Assembly: GCA_035772405.1 (NCBI GenBank)
Contig: JAYKKM010000437.1
Coordinates: forward strand, 10,471,001 to 10,535,000
Length of the DNA stretch: 64,000 bases
Reading direction: 5' to 3'
Source of the DNA: Chrysogorgia sp. JL179-B06
Lineage: Eukaryota > Cnidaria > Anthozoa > Scleralcyonacea > Chrysogorgiidae
This document shows positions 35,408 to 47,095 of this stretch, piece by piece. Position numbers and translations under genes: made by a program. Numbering within the stretch: position 1 is the stretch's first letter; each line of letters begins with the position of its first letter. Under the pieces are notes generated by a model. It worked only from the letters and a program-made list of their open reading frames with translations. It was not told the DNA's origin and made no database searches.

Positions 35408-35455
35408 TTACTCTGATGAAGGGCTCCGCTCGAAACGTCAGTATTTCGTAAGTAA
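35408..35455 (+). ncRNA. Hammerhead-like motif in PLE terminal repeat
   Basis: Stem I TTACT (35408-35412) pairs with AGTAA (35451-35455). The core CTGATGA is at 35413-35419. Stem II is GGGC/GCTC, with one extra A before it. GAAA is at 35432-35435, and a short stem III CG..CG with a 9-base loop precedes the triplet GTA ending at 35450. The extra A and weak stems make activity uncertain. Confidence 0.5.
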
Positions 35456-35529
35456 ATTCTTGGCAGTTTACCACCTTTTCACCTTGCTATATATTCAAAA
35501 CACTGTCTACGCAGCACTCTACTTTTTTA

Positions 35530-36025
35530 CTAAACAAGTATAGTGGGCGTACGGTTCTTTTCTCGCCATCCGTTCTATTAATTAATTGAGTTAGTCGTTA
35601 CCGTTCCCGTGAGTGACGTTTTTAATTGTGGAACACGCTTATTACTGTATATTCGGTGATAATTTAGATAGTACGTAATGTTGTTCCCTGTGGCATATGG
35701 CTTTTGTGTTAATTACCATTGAAATATGGTGTGTATTAATTAAGAATCATTGACTAAGTTAATTATTTAAATCATACACAATTGGTTATTTACGCAGCTG
35801 TCTGTGACAAGTTAGTTCTTTCTTAGAGACCGAATGAGTAACACTAGTATACTGTACTTTCCCACTGTTCTGTTCGTTACAGGTACTACACCCAAAAATT
35901 AAACACTTTTGACTATTTAGTTATTTAGTTTGATGTGTTAAGAAACAATGAAATTCAGACAACATAAGCTTGATAGTTTAAAGACTCTCAGAGATAGTGT
36001 CCACAGAAAATCCATTTAGTAATAA
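35530..36025. other. No recognisable feature
   Basis: AT-rich sequence between the PLE copy and an inverted PLE end. No gene or repeat is recognised. Confidence 0.4.
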
Positions 36026-36029
36026 AAAA

Positions 36030-36170
36030 GTAGAGTGCTCGGCGTAAGCAGAGTCTTGGATATATAACAAAGTGAAAAGGTGGTGGGCCAAGATTTTTAT
36101 AAATGAAATACTGACGTTTCGAGCGGAGCAAGACTAGATGAAATAAAATAAATAGGACTTATAAAAAAGC
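36030..36170 (-). mobile_element. Solo PLE terminal repeat, reverse orientation, core deleted
   Basis: On the minus strand this matches the terminal repeat at 35330-35525 (CTATTTATTTTATTTCATCT, CTCCGCTCGAAACGTCAGTA, GAGCACTCTAC). However, the CTGATGAAG core has been lost, so no hammerhead can form. An (ATT)n tract follows at 36174-36243. Confidence 0.75.
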
Positions 36171-36173
36171 AAT

Positions 36174-36243
36174 ATTATTATTATTATTATTATGATTTAC
36201 TATTATTATTATTATTTACTATTATTATTATTATTATTATTAT
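36174..36243. repeat. (ATT)n microsatellite with interruptions
   Basis: ATT triplets with two GATTTACT-like breaks. Confidence 0.9.
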
Positions 36244-36603
36244 TGTACAGGATAGCCGGACCTCGTATTCTGGTTCCCAGCCATGCAGTTCGTAAAACGC
36301 CAAATATTGCCGTCTTAATATATATATATATATACATAAACAAAGCATGATAAACATACGATCAAAAGTGAACAGTCATGCACTAACGTCTTTGAATTAA
36401 CCCACTCAAAATCTTTCTAAGTATGGACTCGCTTTCCATTAGGACAATTTTAGTCATCTATCTGGTGATAAAAAGAACTTCTTTTATGTCACTGAATAAT
36501 TTCTGAACTTCCTCAATAAGAATCTTCGTGCCACCACCCAAACTACCAATAACCAGTGGAAGGATGTAGGTACAAAACCCTGGGCGTTGCTCGCGTATTT
36601 CAA

Positions 36604-36624
36604 TTTATTATTATTATTATTATA

Positions 36625-36668
<44 letters not shown>

Positions 36669-36696
36669 CATTATTATTATTATTTACTATTATTTT
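36604..36696. repeat. (ATT)n microsatellite
   Basis: ATT triplets with a few interruptions. Minus-strand frames give Asn runs, which are artefacts. Confidence 0.92.
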
Positions 36697-36724
36697 AAGC
36701 ACTAAAGTTCTGACTGATCGCCCT

Positions 36725-37060
<336 letters not shown>

Positions 37061-37224
37061 CAAAGTGTTGTGATAATAAATATCGGGTACAAAATCGTAC
37101 GGGTAGAGTGCTCAATGCTTAAGCAGAGCGGCATAACAGATGATTAAAACACAAGTTACTTCATTTAGAACTTTATTTCCACTACAAACTTGTTTCGTAT
37201 CTCCTATCGAAGCTCCCCCCACAG

Positions 37225-38334
37225 TACAGAAACAACATCGGCCTGTACAGAGATGACGGCCTAGGCGCCTTCGACGATTCACCAAGAGATATCGAAAGAA
37301 TTAAGAAAGAAATATGCACGATATTTAGCAAACATCACCTCAAAATAACTATAGAAGCAAACAAGAAAAGCGTGAACTTTTTAGACATCACTTTCGACCT
37401 TAGATCCGGAACCTTTAAACCTTATAACAAACCAGGCAACATCCCCCAGTATGTCCACGTCCACAGCAACCACCCGCCAACTATACTACGTAGAATTCCC
37501 GAAACGATCAACCAACGACTGTCCAACATCTCCTCCAACCAAGAGACATTTGACTCCAGCACGCGCCCGTACCAAGAAGCCCTCAGAAAAAGCGGCTACA
37601 TTCATAACCTTCGCTACGAGCAACAACCGTCCCGAGCAAGACAAAACAGACCAAGGAATATTACATGGTACAACCCGCCGTACAGCGTCAACGTAGCCAC
37701 CGACATCGGGCACAAATTTCTCAAGGCTATTGACGATTGCTTTCCGAAAGAACACCCGCTCAACAAGATTTTCAACAGAAACACGCTAAAGCTTAGCTAC
37801 AGCTGCATGCCAAATGTCCAAAATATCATCTCCGCACACAACAAAACCATCCTCAATAACGCGACGCCGATACAAGAAACGCAAATACAAGAAACCCAAA
37901 GCAGAAAATGCAATTGCCGTCAAAAAAGCGCCTGCCCACTCGAAGGAATATGCCTAACGACAAGCATCGTCTATCAAGCAACAGTCAAGAACATAGAAAA
38001 AAACTCAGAAGAAACCTACGTTGGACTGACAGAAGGAACATTTAAGACAAGATATTTGAACCATACTAGTTCCTTCAGAAACGAAAAAAACAAACACGCA
38101 ACTGAACTCAGTAAACATATTTGGTCGTTGAAAGAATCGAACGCACGTCACTCCATTAGATGGAGAATCATTAAGAAATGCCAGCCATATTCTAGCAAAA
38201 CAAAAAGATGCAGTTTATGCTTGCACGAAAAGTTTGTCATAATCTATCAACCAAAGATAAGTTCTCTTAACAAGAGAAATGAACTTGTTTCAACGTGCAG
38301 ACATCGAAAGAAACATTTATTGTGTAATATGTAA
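37225..38334 (+). pseudogene. PLE RT (C-terminal part) plus GIY-YIG endonuclease
   Basis: The frame opens in RT motif C (IGLYRDDGLGAF, Y-R-D-D) and continues with KSVNFLDITFDL, QYVHVHSNHPPTIL and RLSNISSNQETF. A cysteine knuckle CNCRQKSACPLEGICL precedes IVYQATV..ETYVGLTEGTFKTRYLNH, the GIY-YIG nuclease, and a C-terminal CSLCLHEKFVII. The part before motif C is missing, so this is a 5'-truncated copy with an intact remaining frame of about 370 codons. It is clearly a different PLE lineage from 33185-35525, judged by its RDD catalytic motif and knuckle. Confidence 0.85.
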
Positions 38335-38441
38335 ATTTTCAACACTTGTAATATGAACCACAACGAACAAACGACTCACAAACAACATGACGTCACGCAC
38401 ACGCTCCTCAAATACACAGACGCGCTAACTGCGAGTATCAC

Positions 38442-38503
38442 TTTTCACCTGATGAGTGTGACAAGCAATACGCTTGCCATACGAAACAAGTTTGTAGTGG
38501 AAA
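38442..38503 (+). ncRNA. Hammerhead ribozyme, well-formed
   Basis: Stem I TTTTCAC (38442-38448) pairs with GTGGAAA (38497-38503), seven pairs including one G-U. The core CTGATGA is at 38449-38455. Stem II is long: GTGTG/CATAC, an A-C mismatch, then CAAGC/GCTTG around AATAC. GAAA is at 38483-38486. Short stem III CA..TG has a 4-base loop, and the cleavage triplet GTA ends at 38496. It lies 108 bases after the PLE stop codon. Activity is inferred from the intact core. Confidence 0.78.
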
Positions 38504-38617
38504 CAAAGTTCTCAATGAAGTAACTTGTGTTTTAATCATCTGTTATATATATATATATATATTTAGGTCATATTGAGCGCTCTACAGGATGAACCATCGT
38601 CGCTTACGCATTGTGCG

Positions 38618-38780
38618 CACGCTCACTGCTTGCAGTTTGAGCGCTCTGGCATGGTTTTTGATGTCCCACATTTTGTGTGCATCAAGAGTGAATGTAAATA
38701 GCAGTTATCTTCATCTTGCTCATCAGCACTACACTCATGATGAGGCCCAAAAGGCCGAAACGGTACCGTCTGTAGTTAGA
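38618..38780 (+). mobile_element. Retroelement end with disrupted hammerhead
   Basis: This is a second copy of the block at 21562-21720. Its ribozyme core reads CACTACACTCATGATGAGG, that is, the CTGATGA is interrupted by three extra bases. Stem II (GGCC/GGCC) and stem III (CGGTACCG) are better than in the first copy. A TA tract follows at 38781-38796. Confidence 0.7.
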
Positions 38781-38796
38781 TATATATATATATTTC

Positions 38797-38903
38797 GAGC
38801 GGGGCCCTTCATCAGAGTAAGACCTTACTCTGATGAAGGGCTCCGCTCGAAACGTCAGTATCTCGTCACTAAATTCTTGGCAGTTTACCACCTTTTCACT
38901 TTG

Positions 38904-38905
<2 letters not shown>
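38797..38905. mobile_element. Head-to-head pair of PLE terminal repeats
   Basis: TTTCGAGCGGGGCCCTTCAT followed by CAGAGTAAG is the reverse complement of the CTTACTCTGATGAAGGG...GCTCGAAA core that comes directly after it, three bases later. Two hammerhead-type cores thus face each other and form a near-perfect palindrome. The right copy continues to CACTTTGCTATATA and dissolves into (TA)n. Confidence 0.8.

Positions 38906-38987
<82 letters not shown>
38906..38987. repeat. (TA)n microsatellite
   Basis: TA run with one TATTATA break, starting at the TTTGCTATATA site of the PLE terminal repeat. Confidence 0.95.
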
Positions 38988-38992
<5 letters not shown>

Positions 38993-39009
38993 GAAAGTAT
39001 ACAATATAT

Positions 39010-39130
39010 ATATATTATATATAAGCCCTGATTATTTTATTTCATTTCGTCTTACTCTGGTGAAGGGCACCGCTCGAAACGTCAGTATTTTGTTACCAAA
39101 CATCTCGGCAGTTCACCGCCTTTTCACTTA
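39010..39130 (+). mobile_element. Degenerate PLE terminal repeat
   Basis: TATAAGCCCTGATTATTTTA, CTTACTCTGGTGAAGGG and GCTCGAAACGTCAGTATTTT mark another copy. The core CTGGTGA deviates from CTGATGA at one base, which should abolish hammerhead activity. Confidence 0.75.
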
Positions 39131-39134
39131 ATTT

Positions 39135-40090
39135 ACTGAAAATCCATTGAAATTGGCAAATTAATGGTTATCTACTTTTAAGCAGTAAAATAACTATTAA
39201 GCACTACGCTATAAAGGCTTCGAAGAGTAAGCGGGCGAGGGGTTGTTGCTTGCACATATTTCTAGTTAATTCTGTGTGTTGCTTCCCGTGAATGACATTT
39301 TATGGGCCACGCTTATTACTTTTGCGCGTAACGACAATTACTTTTTGTGAGTCACACCGTTCGTCACACAGCTCGTCACTTTTCGTGATAGCATCACTTT
39401 TGTTTCTATATGAAAGGGTGGGGGGGGGGGGGGGGGGTTGCTAACTCAATTCAGAAATATTCGCCGTAGGCAACAATTAGACACTATTTTGGTCTCCCTA
39501 CAGCAGCTAAGCGCTTATGTATTTTAGTTTGAGCAAGTATATATGATTTACGTAAAATGGATTGGCAATCTAAAACATATACCAAACATTTTACAGCCAG
39601 AATCAAGCTTATCAAGATTATCGGAAATGAGGAGATACACCACAACCGTGTAGGATCACATTCAATACTCTAAAACAGATAAAACACAAAGCTGCCGATA
39701 TACGCTTCCTCTTTGTAATAAAAGAGATCTAAAAAACAACAGCATGGACCTTTCTCTCCATCGGACTTATATATTATTCTTATAGTGCTTGAGAGCGGCT
39801 CTTTCTGGATGATTTAAGTTGCTGTAATTGTAAAAGAGATAAATCTAATGCCGAATCATAAATGAAAGGCTGCATGATATGTTGCCCCATGTTCTATACT
39901 ACTTATTACGATTTCTTCTTAAATGTAGAAAATGAGCCGCGAGTGCATGTATTCACGGCCATGAAAAAATATCCTACAAAGTAACCTACAAAATAACCTA
40001 CAAAATAACCTACTGTACCAAAAGAAACGTTGGCGATACGTGGACGATCGTCAAGTTCATATCCTCAAAAAAATGTTTCTGAGTCCCGGC
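39135..40090. other. No recognisable gene
   Basis: Mixed AT-rich sequence with a 19-base G tract at about 39419-39437 and a short CTACAAAATAACC triplication near 39975-40015. No coding signal was found. Confidence 0.45.
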
Positions 40091-40175
40091 CAGGAATCAA
40101 ACCTTGACAATCGTCCATGTGTCGTCTGTCTACTCCAACCTCTCTCACATTCACTACAGTATAATACAGTTTTGT
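40065..40175 (-). mobile_element. Possible tRNA-derived SINE remnant
   Basis: On the minus strand GGTTTGATTCCTGGCCGGGA resembles a B box. The adjoining TACTGTAGTGAATG and GGAGTAGACAGACGACA words recur, diverged, near 14095-14190. The A box is not clear, so this is tentative. Confidence 0.35.
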
Positions 40176-40282
40176 ATATAGTAACACAATATAAACTTTT
40201 ATAGATTAATATTTCTATTAGGTGTCGGAGAAAAATTGAGCATGGACATGGACTGAGTTCTGCAGGTGCAAAAGTCATATTT

Positions 40283-40430
40283 AGATAAGATATAGAAATA
40301 TTGTTGGTACGCCATACATAGTCATAAAAAAACCAATGCTATCTGCTGTTTGATTAAAAACAGTTCCTGAATTATCCTCCAAGTTACTCGTGGTGGCACC
40401 AGGAACATTTAAATGATTGAAGATGTCCAT
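40283..40430 (-). CDS. Possible first exon, unidentified
   Basis: An ATG at 40430 on the minus strand opens MDIFNHLNVPGATTSNLEDN, then SGTVFNQTADSIGFFMTMYG and ends at a stop after about 49 codons. The N-x-T sites and composition look coding-like, but no known family matches. It may be a small exon or chance. Confidence 0.2.
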
Positions 40431-40439
40431 TATTAAAAT

Positions 40440-41370
40440 ACTCACGATCAGAATTTTGAATTCTACATATTCTATATGTAATTATGCGGTGCATTCGAGT
40501 ATGTGACGAAACCACGCCAGTTTTTTATATACTCGTGTGTAAATACAGCTATGGATAAGACCTTCGGTATCTATTTCAGTCAGCGATGAGTATATGACTT
40601 TACAGTCACGGAAAAGGATTTTGAAGGTTCTCTTGTTTAGCGCTTTATGTTTTCACGTTATTAACAATAGAGTTTAATTCTTACCTCTCTGATACTAAAC
40701 TACGGTTTTGACGTCTTGTTGTGAAGACTGCTGTAACGTATATCTTTCTGACGATGAACTGGTCCGCATGCAGATCGAGTATTTTTAACATTCGTGTCTA
40801 GGAAACGGTCAACTAAATGGTCAACAAAAGATCAATTTTAAGAAGAGATGAGCGATGACCTCGTTAACGTTAGCATTGGCAGGTGCAGCTATAGCATTAT
40901 TAAAATTGTCTTTCCAAATATCCAGGCAATTAAGTGTACATAGTCGACGAGTCTTAGAGGCGAGGGTATAAATAAATTAACAAATGATTTTCAGTCACTG
41001 AAAGTCGTTTAAATTTATTAACAATACATGCATGTTTGCACTGAGACACATGACATTACGCATCATCGGCGATATATTAGCTAACATTGATCCGTAACTA
41101 GCACACCAAATTAAAAACATTTACTTAATCAATTTATAGTCCTATTTATAGTGACGATAAATGTCACCGTTACTCAACAGGAGCATGGATAACGCGTGTA
41201 AAACGGAGTAGCGTTCAAAGATTTTACCATGTTTTGGCACTCATATGAAAGAAGACGAGGTGCACTTGTCAGATAAATAGTATGCACGCGTTGAAATTGA
41301 ATTGCCGAAACCGGTATTTTTTCAAATAGAGAATCACCGAAGTTACCTGCGTCCATTTTTATAGATCCAT
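40440..41370. other. No supported gene
   Basis: A minus-strand 60-codon frame (41174-41356) starts with ATGGACGCAG and a GTAAC donor-like site right after it, so a tiny first exon is conceivable. I recognise no homology. The rest is featureless. Confidence 0.3.
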
Positions 41371-41376
41371 ATTATC

Positions 41377-41574
<198 letters not shown>

Positions 41575-41604
41575 TTTATTATGTATATGTACTGTATATA
41601 TAGG

Positions 41605-41880
41605 TTAACATATGAGGGATAAGGTGATATCAGTTTCCTCACTCGAGGACGATATCATAATAATTGTCACAAGGGAGCGCAGCGAACGAGGGACAATTAT
41701 GATATCGTATCCAGAGGGATAATACTGATATCACCTAGTCGCGAGTGTGATAACCTTTTTATCACATACTAATGCCTTTATCGGGTTAATAAACAGCGTT
41801 TTTATTTCCCGCTGTAACAGCGGGAAATAAAAACGATATCGTCCCTAATGGACATATCGTTTTTATCACCTTCTGTTATC
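41605..41880. mobile_element. Foldback element with 18-bp perfect hairpin
   Basis: Outer words AAGGTGATATCAG and CTGATATCACCT pair across the block, as do ACGATATCATAATAATTGTC and GACAATTATGATATCGT. A separate perfect hairpin has arm CGTTTTTATTTCCCGCTG at 41797-41814 and its complement at 41818-41835. It is non-coding. Confidence 0.78.
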
Positions 41881-41905
41881 AACCTGCAAGGCACTATAGT
41901 ACGTG

Positions 41906-41909
<4 letters not shown>

Positions 41910-41946
<37 letters not shown>

Positions 41947-41953
41947 TATATAT
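41910..41953. repeat. (TA)n microsatellite
   Basis: Short TA run touching the inverted SINE ends to its right. Confidence 0.95.
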
Positions 41954-42376
<423 letters not shown>

Positions 42377-42589
42377 AAGACAAAGCAAAATCATAATGAA
42401 GTAAGGAGTTTACGTACAGTTGTGCACGATCACCAGACAGTACATAGGGTGTTGAAAATGCATTTATATCAGAAGAAGTTAATGTAAATTAGGTTAAAAC
42501 AAGACAAAGAATCAGTTAAAATATACAATCCATAGGTTTGAATAAAAATTAAAATATATTAAAAATATTAAAATGATAAAAGTCTTTCT

Positions 42590-42830
42590 GATAGGCAGCC
42601 TTTATTGCTTATTGTTCGCTGCAGGTGACTTTGTTCTTGTAGTTCTTGATGTAAAATTTGTTTTCGTGTCGACATTTAAATATAATGTTGTCTCTTTTAT
42701 TCAACAGTTTAGTGATATTAGCCTTTATTATGTGCAGCTTTTCGCTGGGGCATAGATTACATCGTTTCGACCCGTTGCTGTAGGCTTTAGCTTTTGCGAT
42801 GGTTGACAACTTAATTGATGATGTTTGCTT
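42590..42830 (-). pseudogene. PLE GIY-YIG C-terminal fragment
   Basis: On the minus strand the frame includes KAYSNGSKRCNLCPSEKLHI followed by LLNKRDNIIFKCRHENKF, the same C-terminal block as in the PLE at 37225-38334 (CSLCLHEKF, SLNKRNELVSTCRHRKK). The nuclease core is missing. Confidence 0.75.
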
Positions 42831-42980
42831 TATTGTTATTCTTTAATTCCCATATGTGCTGAGATAATTATGTGTAGCGCTGTTGGTGTGTTTCTTGTGC
42901 TGGAACGGGTGCTTATGTTGCGCGGAATTGCTTGAATGTGCCTTCAGTTAACACGATGTAGTTTTCTCCTTGTGTGTTTT

Positions 42981-43158
<178 letters not shown>

Positions 43159-43162
43159 TAAT

Positions 43163-43208
43163 CTACAGACACGTGTTTCGCTGTTCCACATGCAGATCAG
43201 CAGTGTAG
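43163..43208 (-). ncRNA. Hammerhead-like motif with divergent core
   Basis: On the minus strand CTACA (43208-43204) and TGTAG (43167-43163) form stem I. CTGATCTGCATGTGGAACAG replaces the usual core and stem II, and CGAAACACGTGTC gives GAAA, a short stem III and the triplet GTC. The core departs from CTGATGA, so it is probably a relic of a Penelope-like element end. It sits about 350 bp from the PLE fragment at 42590-42830 on the same strand. Confidence 0.4.
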
Positions 43209-43599
43209 CTTGTGGGCAGGAGAACTAATTATACCCAAGCGATTGCCGGTGACAACCGCTTGTGAGACAAACAGCGGTCATGCGCACATCCAGAGAGCGT
43301 GAAGCGGTGTAGGGCCAGAGTTCTCAAACTACCACAAGGGTAGTGGCCGTTGCTTTATAGCTAAAGGATATATATATTTATAAAATAAGTCGTGTCTTAC
43401 GCACGCTGTGATTGGTCAGTTACCGTGTTTATATCAGGCTATATAACTTGGATGGATTACGCCATCGTGATACGCCATCAATTAGCCATCAACGCCACCA
43501 ATTAGCCATGATACGCCATCAATTAGCCATCATACGCAGTAAGGAGAATTTACGTGTTGATAAAAAAGATATTTGTACATTTTATTCGCTTTCTACGGG

Positions 43600-43950
<351 letters not shown>

Positions 43951-44200
43951 CAAAGTGAAAAGGTGGTAAACTGCCAATAATTTAGTGACGAAATACTGAC
44001 GTTTCGAGCGGAGCCCTTCATCAGAGTAAGACGAGATGAAATAAAATAAATAGGGCTTATATATACGCCAAAAGGGTGTCACAAGTAGAAAGTATGGCTA
44101 CTTTCAAATGCACGGGAGATAAACTCACTAATAATTCTCATAAACTCACTAATATCACGGGAGATAAACAAACTAATAATTAATGAGATGCGAAAAGTTA
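43951..44200 (-). mobile_element. PLE terminal repeat, reverse orientation
   Basis: In reverse complement this gives GATAAACAAACTAATAATTA-type 3' UTR words, then CGTCTTACTCTGATGAAGGG, GCTCCGCTCGAAACGTCAGT and TTTCGTCACTAAATTATTGG. The hammerhead core is intact, with a GTC triplet. Stem I has one C-C mismatch. It abuts (TA)n exactly at GCTATATA. Confidence 0.78.
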
Positions 44201-44211
44201 AATAGCGGGAA

Positions 44212-44800
44212 CATTTTCTTGCGGCCGTTCCCGCTGCAACACATGCCCTTTTCTCAATCCCACTACAGTTATTACTGCCCCCGATAAATGCCCTAAAATC
44301 TACATCGGTAAAACTGGGCGACCCTTTCAGACAGGTTTGCTGAACATCTTCGTTCCGTGAGGAACAATGATGTTGACAAACCTGTAGCCCGCCATTTCAA
44401 CAGCTGTTCTAACCATTTGGTTTCAGACATTAAAGTCTGTGCCATCCTTACCATCTCAGGTGGTAACGATAACCGCAAACGGCAAGAGAAGCGTCTCATT
44501 TTGAAACTTGGCACCACACATCCTCTTGGTCTTAACGAACGTTTTTCTTTTGTTTAATTTCCTATACAAGTGTTATTTTAGTTTGCTTGGAACTTTTTTA
44601 TTATTAGCTTATACGCACTTTCATTCCTTTTCAAGTTTTTGTTTCTTACTGATTTACTATCGCCTAATCCCCATAATATTGGACCTGTCATTTCTCCCTC
44701 CCCCTCAGTCTGTTTGCTGATCGACTGTAAAAATAACAAATGGTTTAACTTTTCGCATCTCATTAATTATTAGTTTGTTTATCTCCCGCGTAGACAGTGT
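44212..44800 (+). pseudogene. PLE 3' part: GIY-YIG fragment and 3' UTR
   Basis: AGCGGGAACATTTTCTTGCG onward repeats 34676-35096 with an internal deletion of about 75 bp that removes the YYIYC part of the nuclease. The frame 44357-44557 keeps KPVARHFNS and the C-terminal RFSF ending. The 3' UTR continues to TTTATCTCCCGCG. It is clearly the same family as 33185-35525. Confidence 0.82.
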
Positions 44801-44985
44801 TTTGAATATATAGCAAAGTGAAAAGGTGGTAAACTGCCAAGAATTTAGCGACGAAATACTGACGTTTCGAGCGGACCCTTCATCAGAGTAAGACGAGATG
44901 AAATAAAATAAATAGGGCTTATATATATGCCAAGAAGGTGTCACAAGTAGAAAGTAGCCAATCAATTGCACAGCACTCTAGTTTC
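44800..44985 (-). mobile_element. PLE terminal repeat, reverse orientation
   Basis: GTTTTGAATATATAGCAAAG, AACTGCCAAGAATTTAGCGA and GTTTCGAGCGGACCCTTCAT show a reversed copy facing the PLE fragment at 44212-44800. The stem II strand GGGCTCCGCTC has lost bases (GGTCCGCTC), so ribozyme function is doubtful. Confidence 0.75.
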
Positions 44986-44989
44986 CCCA

Positions 44990-45680
44990 CAGACAAAATC
45001 CCCGGCCCGGCGACAAAAAATCCAAATTACCGAATTCAGACTAAAAACCCACATTGCTATTTTTCAATTTTTTCATGTTTTTAATTATCAGAACAAACTT
45101 TCTAGCACAAGATAATTAGTATATATAAAAAGTGGAAAAATAACTTTAAATAAGACTAAAGTAATAGTATAAATATAAGTATGTTCGATTCTTGAAATGA
45201 CAATCATGTGACACATCTATATCAGTCGTAACTTTCCCATTACAGTAAAGCGCTGCCCTCTTGGAGCATTCCCACCGCTTAGTGCTAGAACTAATGGACT
45301 TCTTCGTGTACATATGTCCATCGTAACACACAGCTTTTCACCACTTTTGTTAGTGCTCCGAATGACTTCCATGATTGGTAGTTAGTTTGTAAGCTCTTTA
45401 TAGAATTACGTATTATCTTTCAGACGATGACTCACTTCTTAGAATTGTGCTTTTGTTACGGACCACTTTTGTGAGTCACAGCTCATTGAAATACTAACGG
45501 CGAGGAAAACGTGCTCTTTGAAAAATCTTCTTTCATCTTTTTCAGGATTAAAATGTGTTTTTTTTGTCTGAATTCGGTAATTTGGAGTTTTTGTCGTCAG
45601 GGATTTTGTCTATGGGGACTTTGTCTGTGGGGATTTTGTTGGCGGGGTTTTTGTCATGTGGGTTTTTTGTCATGGATTGC
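44990..45680. mobile_element. MITE-like element with repeat-built inverted ends
   Basis: The left end has CCACAGACAAAATCCCC, GGCGACAAAAAATCCAAATT and ACCGAATTCAGAC. The right end has GTCTGAATTCGGTAATTTGG, AGTTTTTGTC, GGGATTTTGTCTATGGGGAC and TTTGTCTGTGGGGATTTTGT. The ends are thus inverted repeats, the right one extended by a tandem of TTTTGTC units. The middle is non-coding (nothing recognised at 45060-45545). The plan is the same as in the element at 23620-24205. Confidence 0.6.
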
Positions 45681-45820
45681 CAGGCAACAGTTTGCATCGC
45701 CTCCAGCGTGAAGCTTCGAGTAGCAAACAAACGTTTAAGCGACATTTTCCTATAATTATTTACAGTAGCTCTACCTCATATGGTATCGAGCACTCTACGA
45801 TACATCGTGAACAGTTTTAT

Positions 45821-46404
<584 letters not shown>

Positions 46405-46517
46405 TCTTTTACAGATGAAACAAGTTGTAGCAGACCAGTTTTGAGGTAAGCGAAAATCTATTTGCTCTAACTATATGTTGTTGAGCACTCTTTGCATTTC
46501 GTAGACCAAAACCTACA

Positions 46518-46518
46518 C

Positions 46519-46580
<62 letters not shown>
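46518..46580. repeat. (TA)n microsatellite
   Basis: TA run touching the 3' end of the first SINE unit. Confidence 0.95.
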
Positions 46581-46583
<3 letters not shown>

Positions 46584-47095
46584 GAAGGAAAATTTCGAGT
46601 GTTGGAATACATACATTTTAAGACCAAACCGGGACCAGTTGCGAAAAATGCAACTTAGCGGCCTTCCGGTAGGAATTGAACCCGCGACCCTGCGATTGCT
46701 AGTGCAGCGCTCTGACCACTGAGCTACGGAAGTCGTTGCCGAGAGCCTAGTCACGAGTTCTGTATATATGGTGGTAATGCCCGGATAAGATTCTAGGTAT
46801 ATTATAGGTAATATTTGGCATTTCACTCGATCAAACTACATGTTGAAAGGATTTATGGTGAAGGAAAATTTCGAGTGTTGGAATACATACATTTTAAGAC
46901 CAAACCGGGACCAGTTGCGAAAAATGCAACTTAGCGGCCTTCCGGTAGGAATTGAATCCGCGACCCTGCGATTGCTAGTGCAGCGCTCTGACCACTGAGC
47001 TACGGAAGCCGTTGCCGAGAGCCTAGTCACGAGTTCTGTATATATGGTGGTAATGCCCGGATAAGATTCTAGGTATATTATAGGTAATATTTGGC
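46584..47095 (-). mobile_element. Tandem dimer of a tRNA-derived SINE (276-bp unit)
   Basis: Two nearly identical units repeat with a period of 276 bp. On the minus strand each unit has a tRNA-like head (46663-46732 and 46939-47008) with an A-box-like TAGCTCAGTGGTCAGAGC and a B box GGTCGCGGGTTCAATTCC. It is followed by CAACTGGTCCCGGTTTGG and a tail that includes ATTCCAACACTCGAAATTTT. The second unit is cut by the Polinton end at TTTGGC (47095). Other copies lie near 28885, 41954 and perhaps 6030. Confidence 0.85.
46663..46732 (-). other. tRNA-like head of the SINE (Pol III promoter)
   Basis: The segment folds like a tRNA: CTTCCG/CGGAAG acceptor ends, D-arm CTCAGTGGTCAGAGC and T-arm GGTCGCGGGTTCAATTCC. 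An anticodon arm of about CTGC..GCAG has an oversized loop. It lies in a repeated element with a long tail, so I call it a SINE promoter rather than a tRNA gene. The second copy at 46939-47008 differs by one base in the T arm (GGATTC). Confidence 0.75.

Larger units (their letters stand above)
33185..35525 (+). mobile_element. Penelope-like element copy with 3' terminal repeat
   Basis: The stretch contains the RT (frameshifted), a GIY-YIG endonuclease and a 3' UTR that ends in a terminal repeat with a hammerhead-like motif (35408-35455), then ATATATTCAAAAC and an ACGCAGCACTCTAC end. Related terminal repeats lie near 36030-36170, 38797-38905, 39000-39130, 43950-44200 and 44800-44985, mostly in alternating orientation. 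Confidence 0.85.
37132..38548 (+). mobile_element. Second Penelope-like element with inverted ends
   Basis: The copy carries the RT C-terminus and GIY-YIG part (37225-38334) and a 3' region with a hammerhead (38442-38503). Its first ~70 bp (ACAGATGATTAAAACACAAG, CCACTACAAACTTGTTTCGT) are the reverse complement of its last ~70 bp (ACGAAACAAGTTTGTAGTGG, CTTGTGTTTTAATCATCTGT). Inverted terminal copies of this sort are known in Penelope-like elements. (TA)n follows at 38544-38562. Confidence 0.8.

Noticed and set aside
36484..36702. Asn-rich protein
   Set aside because: The frame reads through an (ATT)n microsatellite.
46663..47008. Two genuine tRNA genes
   Set aside because: Both tRNA-like segments lie at the same place in a 276-bp repeated element with other truncated copies in the window, and the anticodon loop is abnormal. 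They are SINE heads.
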